From: Camarhynchus parvulus | Taxonomy: Eukaryota > Chordata > Aves > Passeriformes > Thraupidae | Direction: 5' to 3' | DNA: 64,000 nucleotides | Assembly (NCBI RefSeq): GCF_901933205.1 | Contig: NC_044573.1 | Span: 55,621,993 to 55,685,992 of the forward strand | In this document: piece after piece, positions 26,330 to 39,165 of the stretch | Position numbering within the stretch: position 1 is the stretch's first letter | Layout: every line of letters starts with the position of its first letter | Notes under the pieces: generated by a model | Seen by the model: the letters and a program-made list of their open reading frames with translations, nothing else | The model's database searches: none | Told to the model about the DNA's origin: nothing | Program-made: the position numbers and the translations under genes

Positions 26330-29300
26330 TACACACTCTCAGTGTGGTGAAGCTAACATTATCACTTTAGTCCAGTTAACGGGTTCCCTCAAATCATGAG
26401 GTGTGAGCTTTGAAATCTCTGCTTTTAAAGAATTTCCTTATCCTGTTTCAGCCAGGCTAAAAGACCACAGTAAGCCAGAGACACCCAGCTACATGTAATT
26501 GTGTTCCACAAACTTACAGGTGGGAATTTGCTTCCATTTCAAGTAGGATATCAAGACATTCATTCTATTCATTGACATTCTTGCTCTCACCTAGTCCCCA
26601 GCCACACCTCACATCCATACAACTCCATCCTTACAACTTTGATTATATTGTGTATTGGACATAATAAAATTGTGTCAACACATACGTAGCATTTTAAAAC
26701 AAACAGTCTTGCTGAACAATTCCACATACTGACCCTCTAAAAAAAGCTCAGAATAAAATTCTTTGTAGATGTTCACATGTGCTAGACAGCAAACCATTGT
26801 GCAAGTTTAATCACCAGAGAGGACTAAAGTAAAAATTTATTTAACATGACTTTTACTGAGTTATGTGCCAGTTCCCAAAGCCCAGCTTTTCTGGCTGAGG
26901 AATGCAGTTTGCTGTTACAGGAAGGCCACATGCTGCAGCACCTTCTCACTGCACGACAGAACTGATTAACAGACGGAAAATGTGCCACATCCCAAGCAAA
27001 CGGATTTATTCCACATGCAATCAGCTGAGAGCTTTCCCAGACACATTAAGCTAATTTCATGGACTAAGTTCATGCAGTGCTCCTGGAGTTTCTTTCATTC
27101 TACCCATTCACAACAGCGAACAGAACAAAGGTGAGTTGCATGACAAGGTCAACAGCTGAGTGAGTCTTTGCCAGAACTCCTCCAGACCATCCCTGCTATG
27201 ACCTCAAACTGTCCCCAGAAAGAAGTCAGCACTCGGCAAGTATGGGCATAGACAAGTAACTGTGATCCAGATACCAGAACTAATCACCCCCTGATATGAC
27301 TCAATATTTATAATTAACAAATAAAAGGAACCAGCCCAGTACATTTTCCTGAAATCATCAGAAGATGGGAATCACTGATCCTCTATTAAATATTGAAAGA
27401 ACTCTTTGTGCAACACTGATGCTGATTTAAAGAGCAAAAGTGAAAAAACCCCCATAACATTTAGTGGGCAGACTCCTTATAATTACAAGACAGCAGCAAC
27501 AAAGAAGCATCCAGATGGCCCTAGCATCCAGACCCCTGTGGAAGCTCCAGGAGCTGCAAGATGCACACAGCCAGTGTGGGCAGGTGCATCTGTCAGGTAC
27601 GTGTGTCAGCACTGTCCCCTTGAGATGAAAGAGACTCACAAGCAACAGATCTTCAGTAACAAAGGCTGATGACCAGCTTTTCTTCTGAAGAGAGCAAATG
27701 AGATCATCAGGTTTTGTTTTTCAGAATTCTTCCTTGAAAAGCAGCCACAGCCCCTATCCTATCAAAACAGCATGCAGTGGTGTCTGGAATAAAACCTTTC
27801 TCCTCCATACCCTACCTGTGCATATTACAGGTCCCAATCACATCAACACTTCACCAAAACAGGGCAGAAAAAAAAATAAAATCACCTATTCTCCTTGCTT
27901 TGGCCTTGTTGGGAGTCTGAGTCAGTACATATTCTGTGCTTTGGATGAACAAACTGCTTTAAAGGGGCCTGAGAAGTGCAAGAGCCAAATCTGTGTTTGA
28001 GAGCAAAGGTTGTCTATCAGCAGGACGCTCTGCTGCAAGGTTGCAGAAAGAACCTCTTCAACGTGGTTCCTTTTGGATCTGCAGTGTGCATGGCAGCAGC
28101 AGGACAGCCTAAGTCTAGATGAAGAACACAAGCAACCCTATCAGCAAGCACAGCCATGAGTGAGGAAGCACATCTGTGCTGGGAATGGGCCACACTGCCA
28201 AGGAGAGAGCTGCTGCAGGTGAAGTGGCAAAGTGCAAACTGCAGTAACTGAGATCACCAAGATGAGTCAGCATCAGGAGATCAGCTCTAAAATCTGCCCA
28301 GCACAGCTTGTGCCTTAGCAAACCACTCTGCCCTTCACACTAAAAGTGGGGTTTTCTTAGTGCTCTGGTCTGCACTTCCCTCTGACAGGCTCTAAGAAAA
28401 TGGAAAACAATTCCCAAAGGGAAGGTCTGCAGAAAACTTGTCCTTTTCACCTGAGAAATGTGCCTAGCACTGACTCTCCTAGCACAGACATCTCCAATAC
28501 CAATTTAGGAACTGTGTCATCTAAAGCAACAGAGGAGCACAAGCATGCCAAGATACTGTCCTATATATCAGAAAGAAGCCTGGAGATTAAATGGTTATTA
28601 ACGCCTTCAGAAATTACTTACTTCCACTTAATAACAAATCAGAGTATTCTAGAATAGCCTGCCAAAACATCTACATTGTGCCTGATACTTGGTACTGCAG
28701 GTAGAGTTTAAGAAAGTCAGCAGCTTTGCCCCAAAAATCTGGGAAAAACTCAGGAGATTAAATCAGTTAAGCTCAAGAGGAAGAGATGATGGAGGCAATC
28801 TCCTCATACCACAAGGCAGAAGAGCCTTCACAGTGCAACCAACCTGACAAGGCAAGGATTCTCAGAGGCTATATCCAGTGAGGAGTGGGCTAAGTGGTCC
28901 TGTCTACCAGCAGGACACAGACAACAACCATTTTCAAGGGAGGAGGAGCACAGAATGACCAAGATAAAGCAAATCAGAAGTTTATGACTTCAGACTCATC
29001 CAACATGAGAGAGACTGACAATTACCAGAAAAGACTGACAGAAAGAAGATGTTATAAACCACATGCTGGTAGAGTATGAGGGAAGGCAAACTCTCTCTCC
29101 AAATTCAATAATGATTTATTGTTAAATACTTCTTTGTCTACCATTCAAATAGGCTGACTGCTGATTCTTCAGAGAAATTAGTGCTTCCACAAGCAACTGA
29201 ATGTGATGTGACACAAGCATATGAACTATGATGACATCACTCAGACACTGAGGTGTGACAGCTCCCTGAGCAACCTCACGAGGCCTTTTATCAGGACAGT

Positions 29301-32300
29301 GAGAAGGAACTGGAAACTGAACAGTGAGAAAGCTTCATAAGCGCTTGAGTATGAAGCACACTCATCTTGGCAGCACCAATACTGCTTGTAAACCAAACCC
29401 AAGTTTCTGCTATTAACTTGGTTTCAGTTTAAAACAATAAGTGGAAAGCTCTGTGCATATTGAAGTGATAAAGATTACTGACATTCAAATAAGTAGTCCC
29501 TCATCTCACCTATTTTCAAAATTATTTACAAAGAAGGAACTATCATTTTTCCCCCACATCAGACATGAAGGACACAAAGTACTATGTTACTTTATACTGA
29601 AGCGCCACAGATCAGTGGCAGCAGCAGAAAGGAAGCTGCTCTGTCTCTGCCTTTCTGAAACGTCTTGAGACCCCAGCTATAGATCTGGACTCACTGGGGC
29701 AGGCAATGCAAATACAGAAAAAGAAACAAAGACAGAAAGAAAACCCCCAAACAACACATTGATTCCAGTATGTAGAAATCACAATTAAGTGTAGCAGACA
29801 GTATCTAATCTTAGGGGATGTACATGAGGGTAAACATTTTCTAAATACTTTAACAAACCAGAGTTTACAGGAGGTTAGGGAAAAAAACTTGTCTGTGTTT
29901 ACAGATAACTTTGCATAACACAAGGGGAAGGACGGGAGAAAGTGCAAGCACTAGAGCCTATGCACTAAATCTAGGAGCTAGAGACTCCTTATGTGGGCTA
30001 ATTAAAAGACAGAAGCTGACCTTGAAGCCCACACCCAGATGACAGTGCTGGAAGATGTCAGCCATGACCATGAAAAGAAACTGGCTGTTACGCTGCTCCC
30101 GATACCGCTCCTTATGACAACCCAAACAGCCATCCTCTCCCCAAGGTTTTATCTCCAGTGGCTGTGAGCAAGCAAATGAGCAGGTGATTCAACCACTGTA
30201 GCCATGACACACTTTTTATGTCTGCTCTGTACTTCCAGGGAAAGGAAGCACACATCTTATCAGGAGAAAACAGTAGCTGAATGATACTAATGCTCAGAGC
30301 GTGATCCTGAAACAGCTGAATGGATACGAAGGTTCAAATATTTAAATGTTAGCATTCATTAAGTTAGGTTTTAAAACATCTGGGCAGGGCTGACAAGCAA
30401 GTTTCTACAGAATATATGCTTACAGGAAGAGGCTTGGCACCACTTGCAGTCTGAAACTCAGAGCAGGCAAGCAAGACTTATAGGATTCAAAGTTAATTAG
30501 CACTGCTTCAGTCTAAAGTTTACATGGGAAACTGCTGCCCGCTCAATTTATACCTGTTCATTACCCTTATAAAAAACACATGCAGCCTCCACTAGCATAA
30601 ACATCATGGTCCCAGAGAATATTAGGAAGCAGAACTAGTGGACCTCATGTTGAGGAAGGAAGAAGAGAAACAAGTCAAATGCATGAAGTCACCCTTACAG
30701 ATAAATTTTCAAAGTGTCACCTTGTTTTGTATTTTCACAGCAATGTTCTGCATTGTGATTAGTGAAAACACAGGTAGCGACCACTCCCACATGCAGGTAC
30801 TTCAGTAGGCACCCCAGTCAAGAAATGGCAGTGGGTTTAAGAGTTTGTAACATGGCTTAGACAACTGCTTCTTTCGGGCCTCCTTGATAAGTATAAGTAG
30901 TTTTCCCCTCCATTTCCTTCCCCAGTCCTCCCTGACTAGGCCCCTTTCTCTTCCTGTATTTGTAATCAAGTTCATGGTTAAACCTATTTCAGGCCAAGTT
31001 CATATAAACTCAACTTTTGGTGAATCGGCTAGACTAACCTATTTGATACAACCACCGTAACTAAAAAAAAAAAAAAAAAATGTATATCCTTAAGTGATTT
31101 GTGAGACTTTAAGCACTAAGTTTGTCACACACTTTTTTTTTAATGAATGAATACCAACAGGCTATACTAGTACTTTTAGTTATTATTAAATCTGTTTACA
31201 TTCCTCTTTTGTATTCTTATCTACATATATAAAAGACTCCTGTACTTAAGAGTTGCAACTGTTGCCACTGCACTAAGATTGACTTTACTCTTCATTCCCT
31301 TTACTCCTGTTCCCAGGCCAGTTTTGTGGTTTCACCACTCACTGTGGTGTGTGAGGCTTTTCTAAAGTGGAGGGGAAATCTAGGCTCCACATCCTTTGCA
31401 TTCTAAGTTTACAAGAATAACACTTGCTTCCACTTTTTTTCCCTCATTGACAGTCCTACTAGCTGCAACTTTCTATGTGCAGTGACAGTAATGCAGGTTC
31501 TCAGAATTAACCATTCAGCAACAGTTCTGCAAGCCTTTCAGTCACTCCAGACTTTGCTGAGGGCTGCAAAAATTCTTTTCCCCCACCTCCCCCTCTTAAC
31601 TCTACAGAAACAGAATGTCATTTAGAGTAAGTAGTAGCAAGACATCCTCATTGTCCCCACCAGAAAAAAATCCAGTTTATTATAAGAGGATCACCATCTC
31701 TCCAAATGTCTTCAGTAGACATTACATTATTAACTTATATTTTTTCATATTTTATTATTCTATCTTCTATTATATATTCTAGATATATATTATATATCTG
31801 TTCACTATATTAGGCAATTAAGAAATTTATGGCAAAGTAACTTAAAGCCATAATTAATTTAACATGTCAATAAAACGTTTCTTTAACACAGTAACCTTCC
31901 TTCTCAACATAACTGAATGCAAAAGAGCATCAGATGCATCAGATTAATTCCTTTGTTCTAATTTATAACTGCCACAGCTCTATACATGTCTAATCTGAGA
32001 AACACTTCTAAATAGAGCCTGCAAATGGCTCCCTTCATCACCTTGGATGTTCCCATTATTTCCTGACCCAGCACATCTGATCCTATGGAGTTGGGGTACA
32101 TGACAGGGCCATGCTGCCACCCAGAAATGTGGTCCCTCTTCTTCACAACCCCATGCTCCCAAGATTAAGAGCTGCAGCTCTGGCTTGGACAGTAGAAACT
32201 CAGTGGTGCCCAGCAACTGCTGGAATGGCAACCAAGCATGAAGAAAATGAATAAACAAAAACCAACAGTTGAATGAGTCTTTGGCATACTTAAACAACTG

Positions 32301-34830
32301 TGCTAAGTATCTGTTAAAATATTGCTATTTTGGAATTCTTAAAAAAATCAAGAGATAAAATAAAAAAGCTCCATCCATTCTGTAGTATCCTTCCCTAAGA
32401 ATTACTTTGGTTTAGGATTGTCTTTTTTGTGACAATTTTAAAGATGGCACCTCTGTACATAAACCTTTTTTCAATAGTAGTATCTCAGGCTAATCTGTGG
32501 ATCTACTCTTCAAAATTAGTAACAGCAGATTTTGTAACTGTTTTCTTGATTTCCCCATTTTTGGGTTGATCTCAAAAGTACTCACCAGAGTCTAAAAGTT
32601 GTATGGGTGATGCTACCACAAAGCAAGATAAAATGGCAGAAGCCAATGTCAAATTACAGTTCTGTTAGTGTTCTATGGTTAGGAAACAGACCAGCTTTGC
32701 ATTGCTGAGTTTGCATTCAAAGACAATAAAGCACTACTTCAAGTAAATGCCTTTGTCAGTTGCTACAGCCCTATCTGGTTAGCAGGGCTTTAAAAAGCCT
32801 TTCCTGAACGGGAGCCAAGAAATCACAAGCATATGAAAGGCAGAAGACAACAGGTATACAACAGCCCAATCCAAATAAATGCACACAAGGAAGCTTTCAA
32901 ACATGCATACTGCTCCAAATGACTTCACAGAAATGCTATCACCAGCGCCACATGAAAGACTGTGTCAGTGAAAGGTTCAAACAAACCAGCCTACACAAAT
33001 AACATTAGCAAAAAGTACCCAAACTCACTACGTGCCACTTATTAGGAAAGTAAGCAGGTATTTTCACTTCCCTTCTAGGGAACAACAAAGGTTAAAAAAA
33101 AAAACAACAAAACAAAACAAAACTACAAAGACACCCAAAACATGACCCCATAAAAAAACCTACCTAGACAAAAACACCCCACTTCCACACAGGAAGGTAC
33201 CAAGTGTTCAGTTAGTTAGCTCTAAACCCTTTCTACCTTTTTCTGTGGCCTCACAATCAAACACTTTAGTCTCAAAGTATGCCTCTAGACAGTTAATTCG
33301 TAGTCTCACATCCTGCCCAAGGAAGAAGAACACATTAGCAGATGTCCTGAAATGATGAGAGCTGCCAACAAACTAGGTTCACTACTTGAAGATTTCCACT
33401 TAAAAATCAAGTCAATGCTGTCTTTGCAAGATGTTATCAAGTAAGACTATAAATTACAAACTGATTAGGCTACACACCTTTTTTTTTCCCTTTCTCTTTT
33501 TTTTTTTTTTGAAAATCAAAGGTAAAACAGCAAGAAAAATGACGCCTTAACACCTAGTGTTAGAGTCATAGCATGCCTTTGCAGAGATGCCCTAAGCTGT
33601 GTGGCCACAGGTCCACATGGTTTGCTTAGGGCTCTCCAGATCTGTGAGAAACAGCCAGCATTCCCATAAATGAACACATTTAAAACTGAACCTTTTATCA
33701 GAGTCTTTTGCACTATTTCTAGTTTGCCAACTGAGAACGCAGAGCAGAAGTAGAGTCCAAGTTTAATAGCTAAGCATCTGCATGGACCTGAGAACAATAC
33801 CAATATTCATTAAGAGGCCAATCTCAAACTGCCTTCTCATATTTTCGAGACAAGCACTCTATTAATACATTTCCTAACCTTAGCATAACTCTTATGTTTT
33901 CATCCCAAAGCACCCACACACACATTGGTGAAGAGTTCCCAAAATTATGACAACTACATGCCCCACACACCAGGGGGAAAAAAAACCCTAAAAATAAATC
34001 TCAAGGAAGCTATATATTGTGCCTTGCCAACCACAGTGAATTGTACAGCCAGGAGTTGCTACATCCAGATTTAGCTTCACACAAGCTAACAGGATTCCTT
34101 TATAAATTTAGCTAGAGGCACGGGCAACAAACGCTTGTGGAAATTCGAACCGCAGCTCTCCAGCAGCAAAGACTGCTCCCTCCAAGAATGAAACAGTAGC
34201 AAAAGATGACTATTAGTAGGCTCTTATTACACAGCTTTCAAAACACCTATAAGTCATCAGGTTCTGTAGGCAGGGTTATTAAACTGCTGAAGTACCAGCA
34301 AGCATTAAAAGAAAAGAGCAAGGCCACAGCTCTTTCTGTGCCTGCCAATTAATAATCAAAGGAGGAAAAAAGCCAACTAAAGAGAGACCGTATTGGAAAC
34401 CAGCTGAACGTTCCTGTAAGTTTGTTTCAGGTCCTTTTCCCTCATACTTGGAGCAGTGTGGCTTGTGAAGAGAGAAGGAAACGAGTGCCTCAGGTCTGTC
34501 AGTGCTAACTGAAGGATGAGATCTGAAGGGCTTCTCTTCCAGCAGGAGGGACAGGGACACACGACCCGCAAAGCAAGGAAAAGATGAGCACAGGATATGG
34601 GGAAATGCATGCAGGGTCCTGTAGGGCTGCTCTGCCCCACTGCCTCGCCACAGAATCAAAGCTCCTGCTACTTAACAATAGATCAATCATATTTTTAAAC
34701 CTCTTTAGACCATACTTATCACAATCCCATTAACTTTAAAACATTTTTTAAAATAGAGGATGGGTTTGGGGGTTTCTTAAAGCATCCCCACAAAACCTGA
34801 GGCCCTATGGCATTTTATCATATTTTAAAA
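26330..34830. other. Long non-coding stretch left of the main CpG island
   Basis: No gene recognised. From about 29948 to 31957 no open frame of 60 codons or more exists on either strand. Low-complexity tracts occur at 31063-31080 (A18), about 31736-31800 (TA-rich, with a 19-bp palindrome at 31781-31799), 33096-33122 (AAAC-type) and 33480-33510 (T-rich). A strong + strand donor at 27131 (AAAG|GTGAGT) has a good acceptor only 14 nt before it. Another at 27597 (GTCAG|GTACGT) follows a 46-nt segment open in one frame. Neither is supported well enough to call an exon. Confidence 0.5.
31063..31080. repeat. Poly(A) run, 18 nt
   Basis: An uninterrupted run of 18 A. No LINE or SINE body or target-site duplication was recognised beside it. 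Confidence 0.9.
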
Positions 34831-34837
34831 GAAGTAC

Positions 34838-35550
34838 CTTCTCCCTCGCCGCAGAAAACTCGATGAAGCCCCCAGGCTCGGGCTGAGCGGGTGCAGCTCG
34901 GCCAGGCTGCCCCAGCGGAGCACAAAGCGGCGCGGCGGCCGCGGTGGGAGCCGGGCGCTCGGTGCCTGCGGCGGGCAGCGCACAAAGGCTGCGCTCACCG
35001 AACGCGCTGCGCTGCCCAGCCCCCGGCGCGGTCTCGGGGGCTGCGGGACACCGGGTACCTCCCGTCCCGCCCGCCCCGAGCCGCTCCGGGAAACCGCTCC
35101 GGGAGCCGCCGCCCCCTGCCCGGCGCGCCCCACCGAACAAAGCCCCCGGCAGCGCTCACCGGCAGCCTCTCGCCGTCTTCTGCGCTCGCCCAGCGCTCCT
35201 CCTCCCGCTGGAAATCCAGGCGCAGGGGTGCGGATGGAGTGCGGGAGCTCACCCCGCTCCGCAGCCCATGCAGCGGCTGCCGGGTGTCCGCCCCGCAGCG
35301 CCCGCGGCCGCGCCCCGGCTCACTCCGTGCGCTGCAGCTCCGGGCAGCCCGCTTGATCGCCAAACTTCCTCCTCCTCCTCCTCCTGCCGGCCGGGCAGAG
35401 GAGTCTGTGAAACTCCCCTCCTCCATGCAGCTCCCGCAGCCCAGCCGCTGCCTCAGCCCCTCCCCGGGGAGGCCTGGCCCGGCTCTGGGCTGGTGCTTTC
35501 TCTGCTCTCCTTCCCCTCCCTGCTCCGCCGCCCCCAGCCCCCGAGGCTGG
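34838..35550 (-). promoter_or_regulatory. Strong CpG island; putative promoter and first exon
   Basis: About 700 bp of very GC-rich, CpG-dense DNA with several GC boxes (for example CCGCCC near 35066), abruptly bounded by A+T-rich flanks. This is the clearest promoter candidate in the window. The minus strand carries four splice-donor motifs: GAGAAG|GTACTT at 34838, TTCG|GTGAGC at 34999, TGCCG|GTGAGC at 35160 and GCGGG|GTGAGC at 35253. The + strand has only weaker ones, so a leftward transcript is favoured. A minus-strand ATG at 35426 opens a frame past the 35160 donor (starting MEEGSFTDSSARPAGGGGGG). Another ATG at 35272 reads MGCGAG up to the 35253 donor. Neither is recognised, and all this may be 5' untranslated sequence or a divergent promoter. 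Confidence 0.7.
35367..35385. repeat. (CCT)n trinucleotide run in CpG island
   Basis: Six tandem CCT units (TCCTCCTCCTCCTCCTCCTG). On the minus strand, in the frame of the ATG at 35426, this reads as a run of GGA glycine codons. It is a potentially length-variable repeat inside the putative first exon. Confidence 0.85.
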
Positions 35551-36360
35551 GAAACGGGGGAACAGGGATTAACCACTCGGATTTGTCTGTGGAATGGAGC
35601 CAAAGAGAGCAGTCGGATTACAGCCCTGGGAAGAAGAAGGGAGGAAAAGGGAGATGAAAAAAAAAATAAGAAAGGAAAAAAAAAGAAAAATCCGCTACCG
35701 TTTTCATGGAGGAAAAAGCGCTGGGCTCTCTTGCCCTCCCCCGTGTGTCAGGTCACAGCCTCTCCGCCCTGCTGCGAGCCCCATCCTCGCCTCGCCGAGC
35801 TGCCCACCGGCTCCTCTCCGCCACCACAGGTCTGAAATTCAATTCATAGTTCTGAGAGAGCTTTTGTAAATGAGTTTCCAAATTGCCAAAATGCGAAGGG
35901 GGCAAGGCCACCACGAAATACAGACCCATTAAAAGCAAATTCCAAGAGGTTGTAGGTAGAGATTACACCTGCCTCCTGGTAGGCTGCTGGGTCATCTTTG
36001 GAAAGGTGTGTTAAAAGTTGCACAACATTGAAAAAGAATACATTAAAAAGACACACACAAAAGAGAAAAAAACTGGCTTAAATAAAGCCTGAATTCTTCA
36101 TACCTGTTCAGTGCTCCTTATTCCTCTGAGCCCTAACAAAATCCTCGGTTTCCTGTAAAACCTCATTCTATATTTCACATTTAGTAAAGCTGTATTGCTT
36201 TTATTCTGTAACAGTTTCTCCCTCTACTCATGCTAATACACAGCGTGTGGAATGCAAGGAAAATTGAGAGGTTAGAACAGCTCATACTTTTCAGATGTCA
36301 CAAGAAGTAATTACAGTAATTCAGAAAAGCAGGAAGTTTCAGTGTTTGCCCTCATCTTAC
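35551..36360. other. Right flank of the CpG island
   Basis: It begins with a purine-rich tract (about 35625-35692, GAAGAAGAAGGGAGG followed by A-rich sequence) that still carries scattered CpG as far as about 35830. It then becomes A+T-rich. On the minus strand a 27-nt segment at 35969-35995 (acceptor CACACCTTTCCAAAG, donor GGCAG|GTGTAA) reads MTQQPTRRQ, but it is too small and weakly spliced to call. No repeat or RNA recognised. Confidence 0.45.
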
Positions 36361-36377
36361 CTGTTCTCATTGGAATC
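36361..36377 (-). other. Microexon-like segment, 17 nt (hypothetical)
   Basis: On the minus strand an excellent acceptor (GGTTTGTTTTTTTAG) and an excellent donor (AACAG|GTAAGA) enclose just GATTCCAATGAGAACAG. The pair is strong on motif alone. However, 17 nt is very small, not a multiple of three, and the T tract could be coincidental low complexity. It lies upstream, in the leftward sense, of the CpG island, so it could belong only to a transcript starting further right. Confidence 0.13.
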
Positions 36378-36686
36378 CTAAAAAAACAAACCAAAAAACT
36401 CCCCCAAAACCACCCAAACACCTTGGTCAGGGTCTGTTTCTCTATCATTGATTCAGAAGCCCAGAGTTCTTTCCCAACATACACACTAAATATTCTTCAG
36501 ACCAGTGCTGAATTTTAAAAGATTACCCCATTTATTAATTCATTTTGGCCACATTTCTAAACAAAAGTTTGTGTTTAATAAGTGGGACTGTATTATCTTT
36601 TCAAGGATAAAAATACCTCAAATGTTTTAATTACAGCTCTTCTTGCACATAACATTTATTGACATTGCAGAATTACAGCATAGTTA

Positions 36687-36914
36687 TCACAGAATCACAG
36701 AATATTCTGAGTTGGAAGGGACTCTCAAGGATCATTAAGTCCAAGTCCTGGTCCTGCAGAGCACAGACCCAGGAATCCCACCCTGTGCCTGAGAGCATTA
36801 TCCAAATGCTCCTTGAACTCTGCCAGGCTGGTGCTGTGACCACTTCCCTGGGGAGTCTGTTCCAGAGCCCAGCCACCCTCTGGGTGAAGAACCTTATCAC
36901 CAAGGGGTAAATCT
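36687..36914 (-). mobile_element. CR1 LINE 3' end (5'-truncated)
   Basis: A CR1 copy in reverse orientation. The 3' tail appears on the + strand as ATCACAGAATCACAGAATAT, followed by GAGTTGGAAGGGACTCTCA and ATCATTAAGTCCAAGTCCTG. The body continues through CTTGAACTCTGCCAGGCTGG and CTCTGGGTGAAGAACCTTAT, where it stops. About 228 bp remain; the reverse transcriptase region is absent. It shares subfamily features with the CR1 at 61.5 kb, notably the TTGAACTCTG-CAGGCT-GGTGCTGTG segment. Confidence 0.93.
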
Positions 36915-38855
36915 CACTCATCTCCTATTTCCTTGGGAACCATCACTGTCCTACCAGGCAGGAAAGGCAGATCACAGAAGGCTGGACTCCACAGTTAATA
37001 CTCTGGAACAGTATTCTACAAACTTGCTTGACGGGGGGGCAAGTGGGAAAAGGGCAATTTCAGATGAGATTAAGTAGCTTCACTGAAATCAGCCCACTGG
37101 TTGTGATCTCCTACACTACATACCTACTCCATGTCTGAATTCAGCATCCAGCTGAGCACACATCGTAGCCTCAGCATACTACACTCTGGCCTTGTGCTGG
37201 GAACAAAAAGTTAGTCTTCATTTGCAAGTCAATAGGAAAAAAAAAAAAAAAAAAAAAAAGAAAAAAAAGAAAAAAAAAGCAAGAAAAAAGCAGCAAAACT
37301 TCTCTGATGAAACTACTGGGAGAGAAGCATTTGTAACTCTTTCCCATTTGGGGAATCAGGGAATGTTTTTACTTTATGAATAGATCTTTGAAAGATGGTA
37401 ATAAAACAAACTACTGCTTGATGCATTTAACTCGGTCCAAATTAAAACAAATGAAAACGCACACACATCCCCAAATGGGAAATACAGCAAAAGCCCCAAA
37501 CCACAGACTATTCCAAGTTCCTTTAAGAAACTGTACAGTCTCTCCAAATATGTTTTAAAGGCCTTACATGATCTGTTCCATATGGAGTTTGTTTTTCCTC
37601 AGTGCTGTGACTAACAGGAAAAATCTTCAAGAGGAGAAGTCTCTTCCTCTCTCTTCATCCTTCTACCTCCGTTTCCCCAAAGGACTGATCATGAGTCTGT
37701 CTGGTTTCTGCTTGCTTGTGCTAAAAATAACATTGCAGTGGACTGACAAAATACCCTGAGTTTTAAGGCAACTGTCTGATAATGTAGGATTATTGTTGCA
37801 GAAGGAGTGAGAGAAGTTTAAAGGCCAAGCTTTACAACAGTGTAACACAACATAGTGTATCTGAAGAACCACCCATTTTTGGAGGAATTAGTACATGGGC
37901 AAATTGTGGGAACTCCTGTCTTTGAAGGTAATTCACATAACTCTTGGTAAAAGGGCACAAGTGACAAGGAAGCTGCAGGCAGGTGAACCTTTCTCCTGGG
38001 CTTTGCCTGTGCACCAGGAGGTCACTGGCAGAGGGGCGAGCACCAGTTGTTGTCAGTCACCCTCAGCAGCACTCCTGTACGCAGGCAAGAAGCAAGTCTT
38101 TGTTCTCCCAGCTCCACCTTTTCTGACACACATCTTTTTCTGCTCACTCTCAGAGCATTTCTCGTACTCTTTCACTGCAGGATCCATGCAGTTCCCCATA
38201 CATAAGGTGGGATCCAGCTCCATCTGCCAGCTCTTCACCTCTATCCTTCCTGCTGTGCTGGCAGTCAGAAATTCACACTGCTAATGACTTGGTGTCTTTC
38301 ACAATGGTGACCAGGACTTCCCTTCATGTACTACTTGAAAGTGATTTTCTTACTGTGTTGGGCATCTATAACCTAAAATTATTTTCCTTCTAGGTCTGCT
38401 TATATCAACTGGTCTACCAATAAGTTTGTACATATGTTCTCAAACATCACAGCATATCTTTACGTCACCAGCTCTGAACTGCACCAGTCATTGTGTTAAT
38501 GTTTTCCTCGTTCTGGCTGTGACTCAGCAAAACTGTAACTAATACCTTAAAATGTACAGAAATCACTGTCACTTCAGTTTTGCTGACTGATGATTGATTT
38601 CAGCATTCACTTGAGAAGCACAAGTTTATCTGTTCTGAGTTAGAACATGGGGAGGGGGGGAAAGCCGGTCCATACAGTAATAGAAAACTGCTACTTGTAA
38701 AGACACCCCCCACGCACACTTAAAAGACACATCCCAGAATTGATTGTTTGGTGAGGGGGAGGATCTGTAGAAGAAAACTGCTTCATCCATGCCATGCACA
38801 AGGGTGTAAAACAGGGAAAACAGATATAATGTTAACCTGGGCACTCCCCAGTCAG
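36915..38855. other. Non-coding stretch
   Basis: No gene recognised. The main item is the long A-rich tract at 37236-37280 (listed separately). A + strand open frame at 37895-38284 (129 codons) has no recognisable domain. No further interspersed repeat was recognised. Confidence 0.45.
37236..37280. repeat. Long A-rich tract
   Basis: A near-continuous A run of about 23 nt followed by two further A8 runs separated by single G. It could be a decayed poly(A), but no retroposed body is identifiable to the left. Assembly length is likely unreliable here. Confidence 0.9.
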
Positions 38856-38886
38856 CAATAATAATAACAATAACAATAACAATAAC

Positions 38887-38920
<34 letters not shown>
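38856..38920. repeat. (AAT/AAC)n microsatellite
   Basis: Tandem trinucleotides: first ATA units, then alternating ACA/ATA units, then about nine uninterrupted ATA units ending in A7. It is a compound microsatellite, probably polymorphic in length. Confidence 0.95.
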
Positions 38921-39165
38921 TGCAGTGTTCTCCTTGCCTTATGTCCAAATTAATTATTCCACCCACAATACAATTTAATTGGCAGGCACAGGTACACTCA
39001 TTTGCTTTGCAAAGCAATATTATTAAGTGTAGGGGGTTTTTAGAGCTGTGCTCATGTTTCATGGAACACACTCTTTCATGTACACTTATGCCAAGGAGTA
39101 CACAACCATTCCAGTAATTATATGTTCCAGTAAAACCATTAATACCAAATAAAATGCTATCATAC

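Noticed and set aside
27117..27130. 14-nt + strand microexon between good splice motifs
   Set aside because: Too short to judge, and no flanking exon on the + strand.
31781..31799. 19-bp TA-rich palindrome
   Set aside because: Lies in a TA-rich tract where such palindromes arise readily by chance.
34130..34165. tRNA T-loop-like GGTTCGAATT on the minus strand
   Set aside because: No matching A box, anticodon arm or acceptor stem could be placed around it.
34891..35835. 314-codon + strand open frame through the CpG island
   Set aside because: Open frames are expected in GC-rich DNA because stop codons are A+T-rich. The product is low-complexity (Arg/Pro/Ala) and overlaps other equally long frames on both strands.
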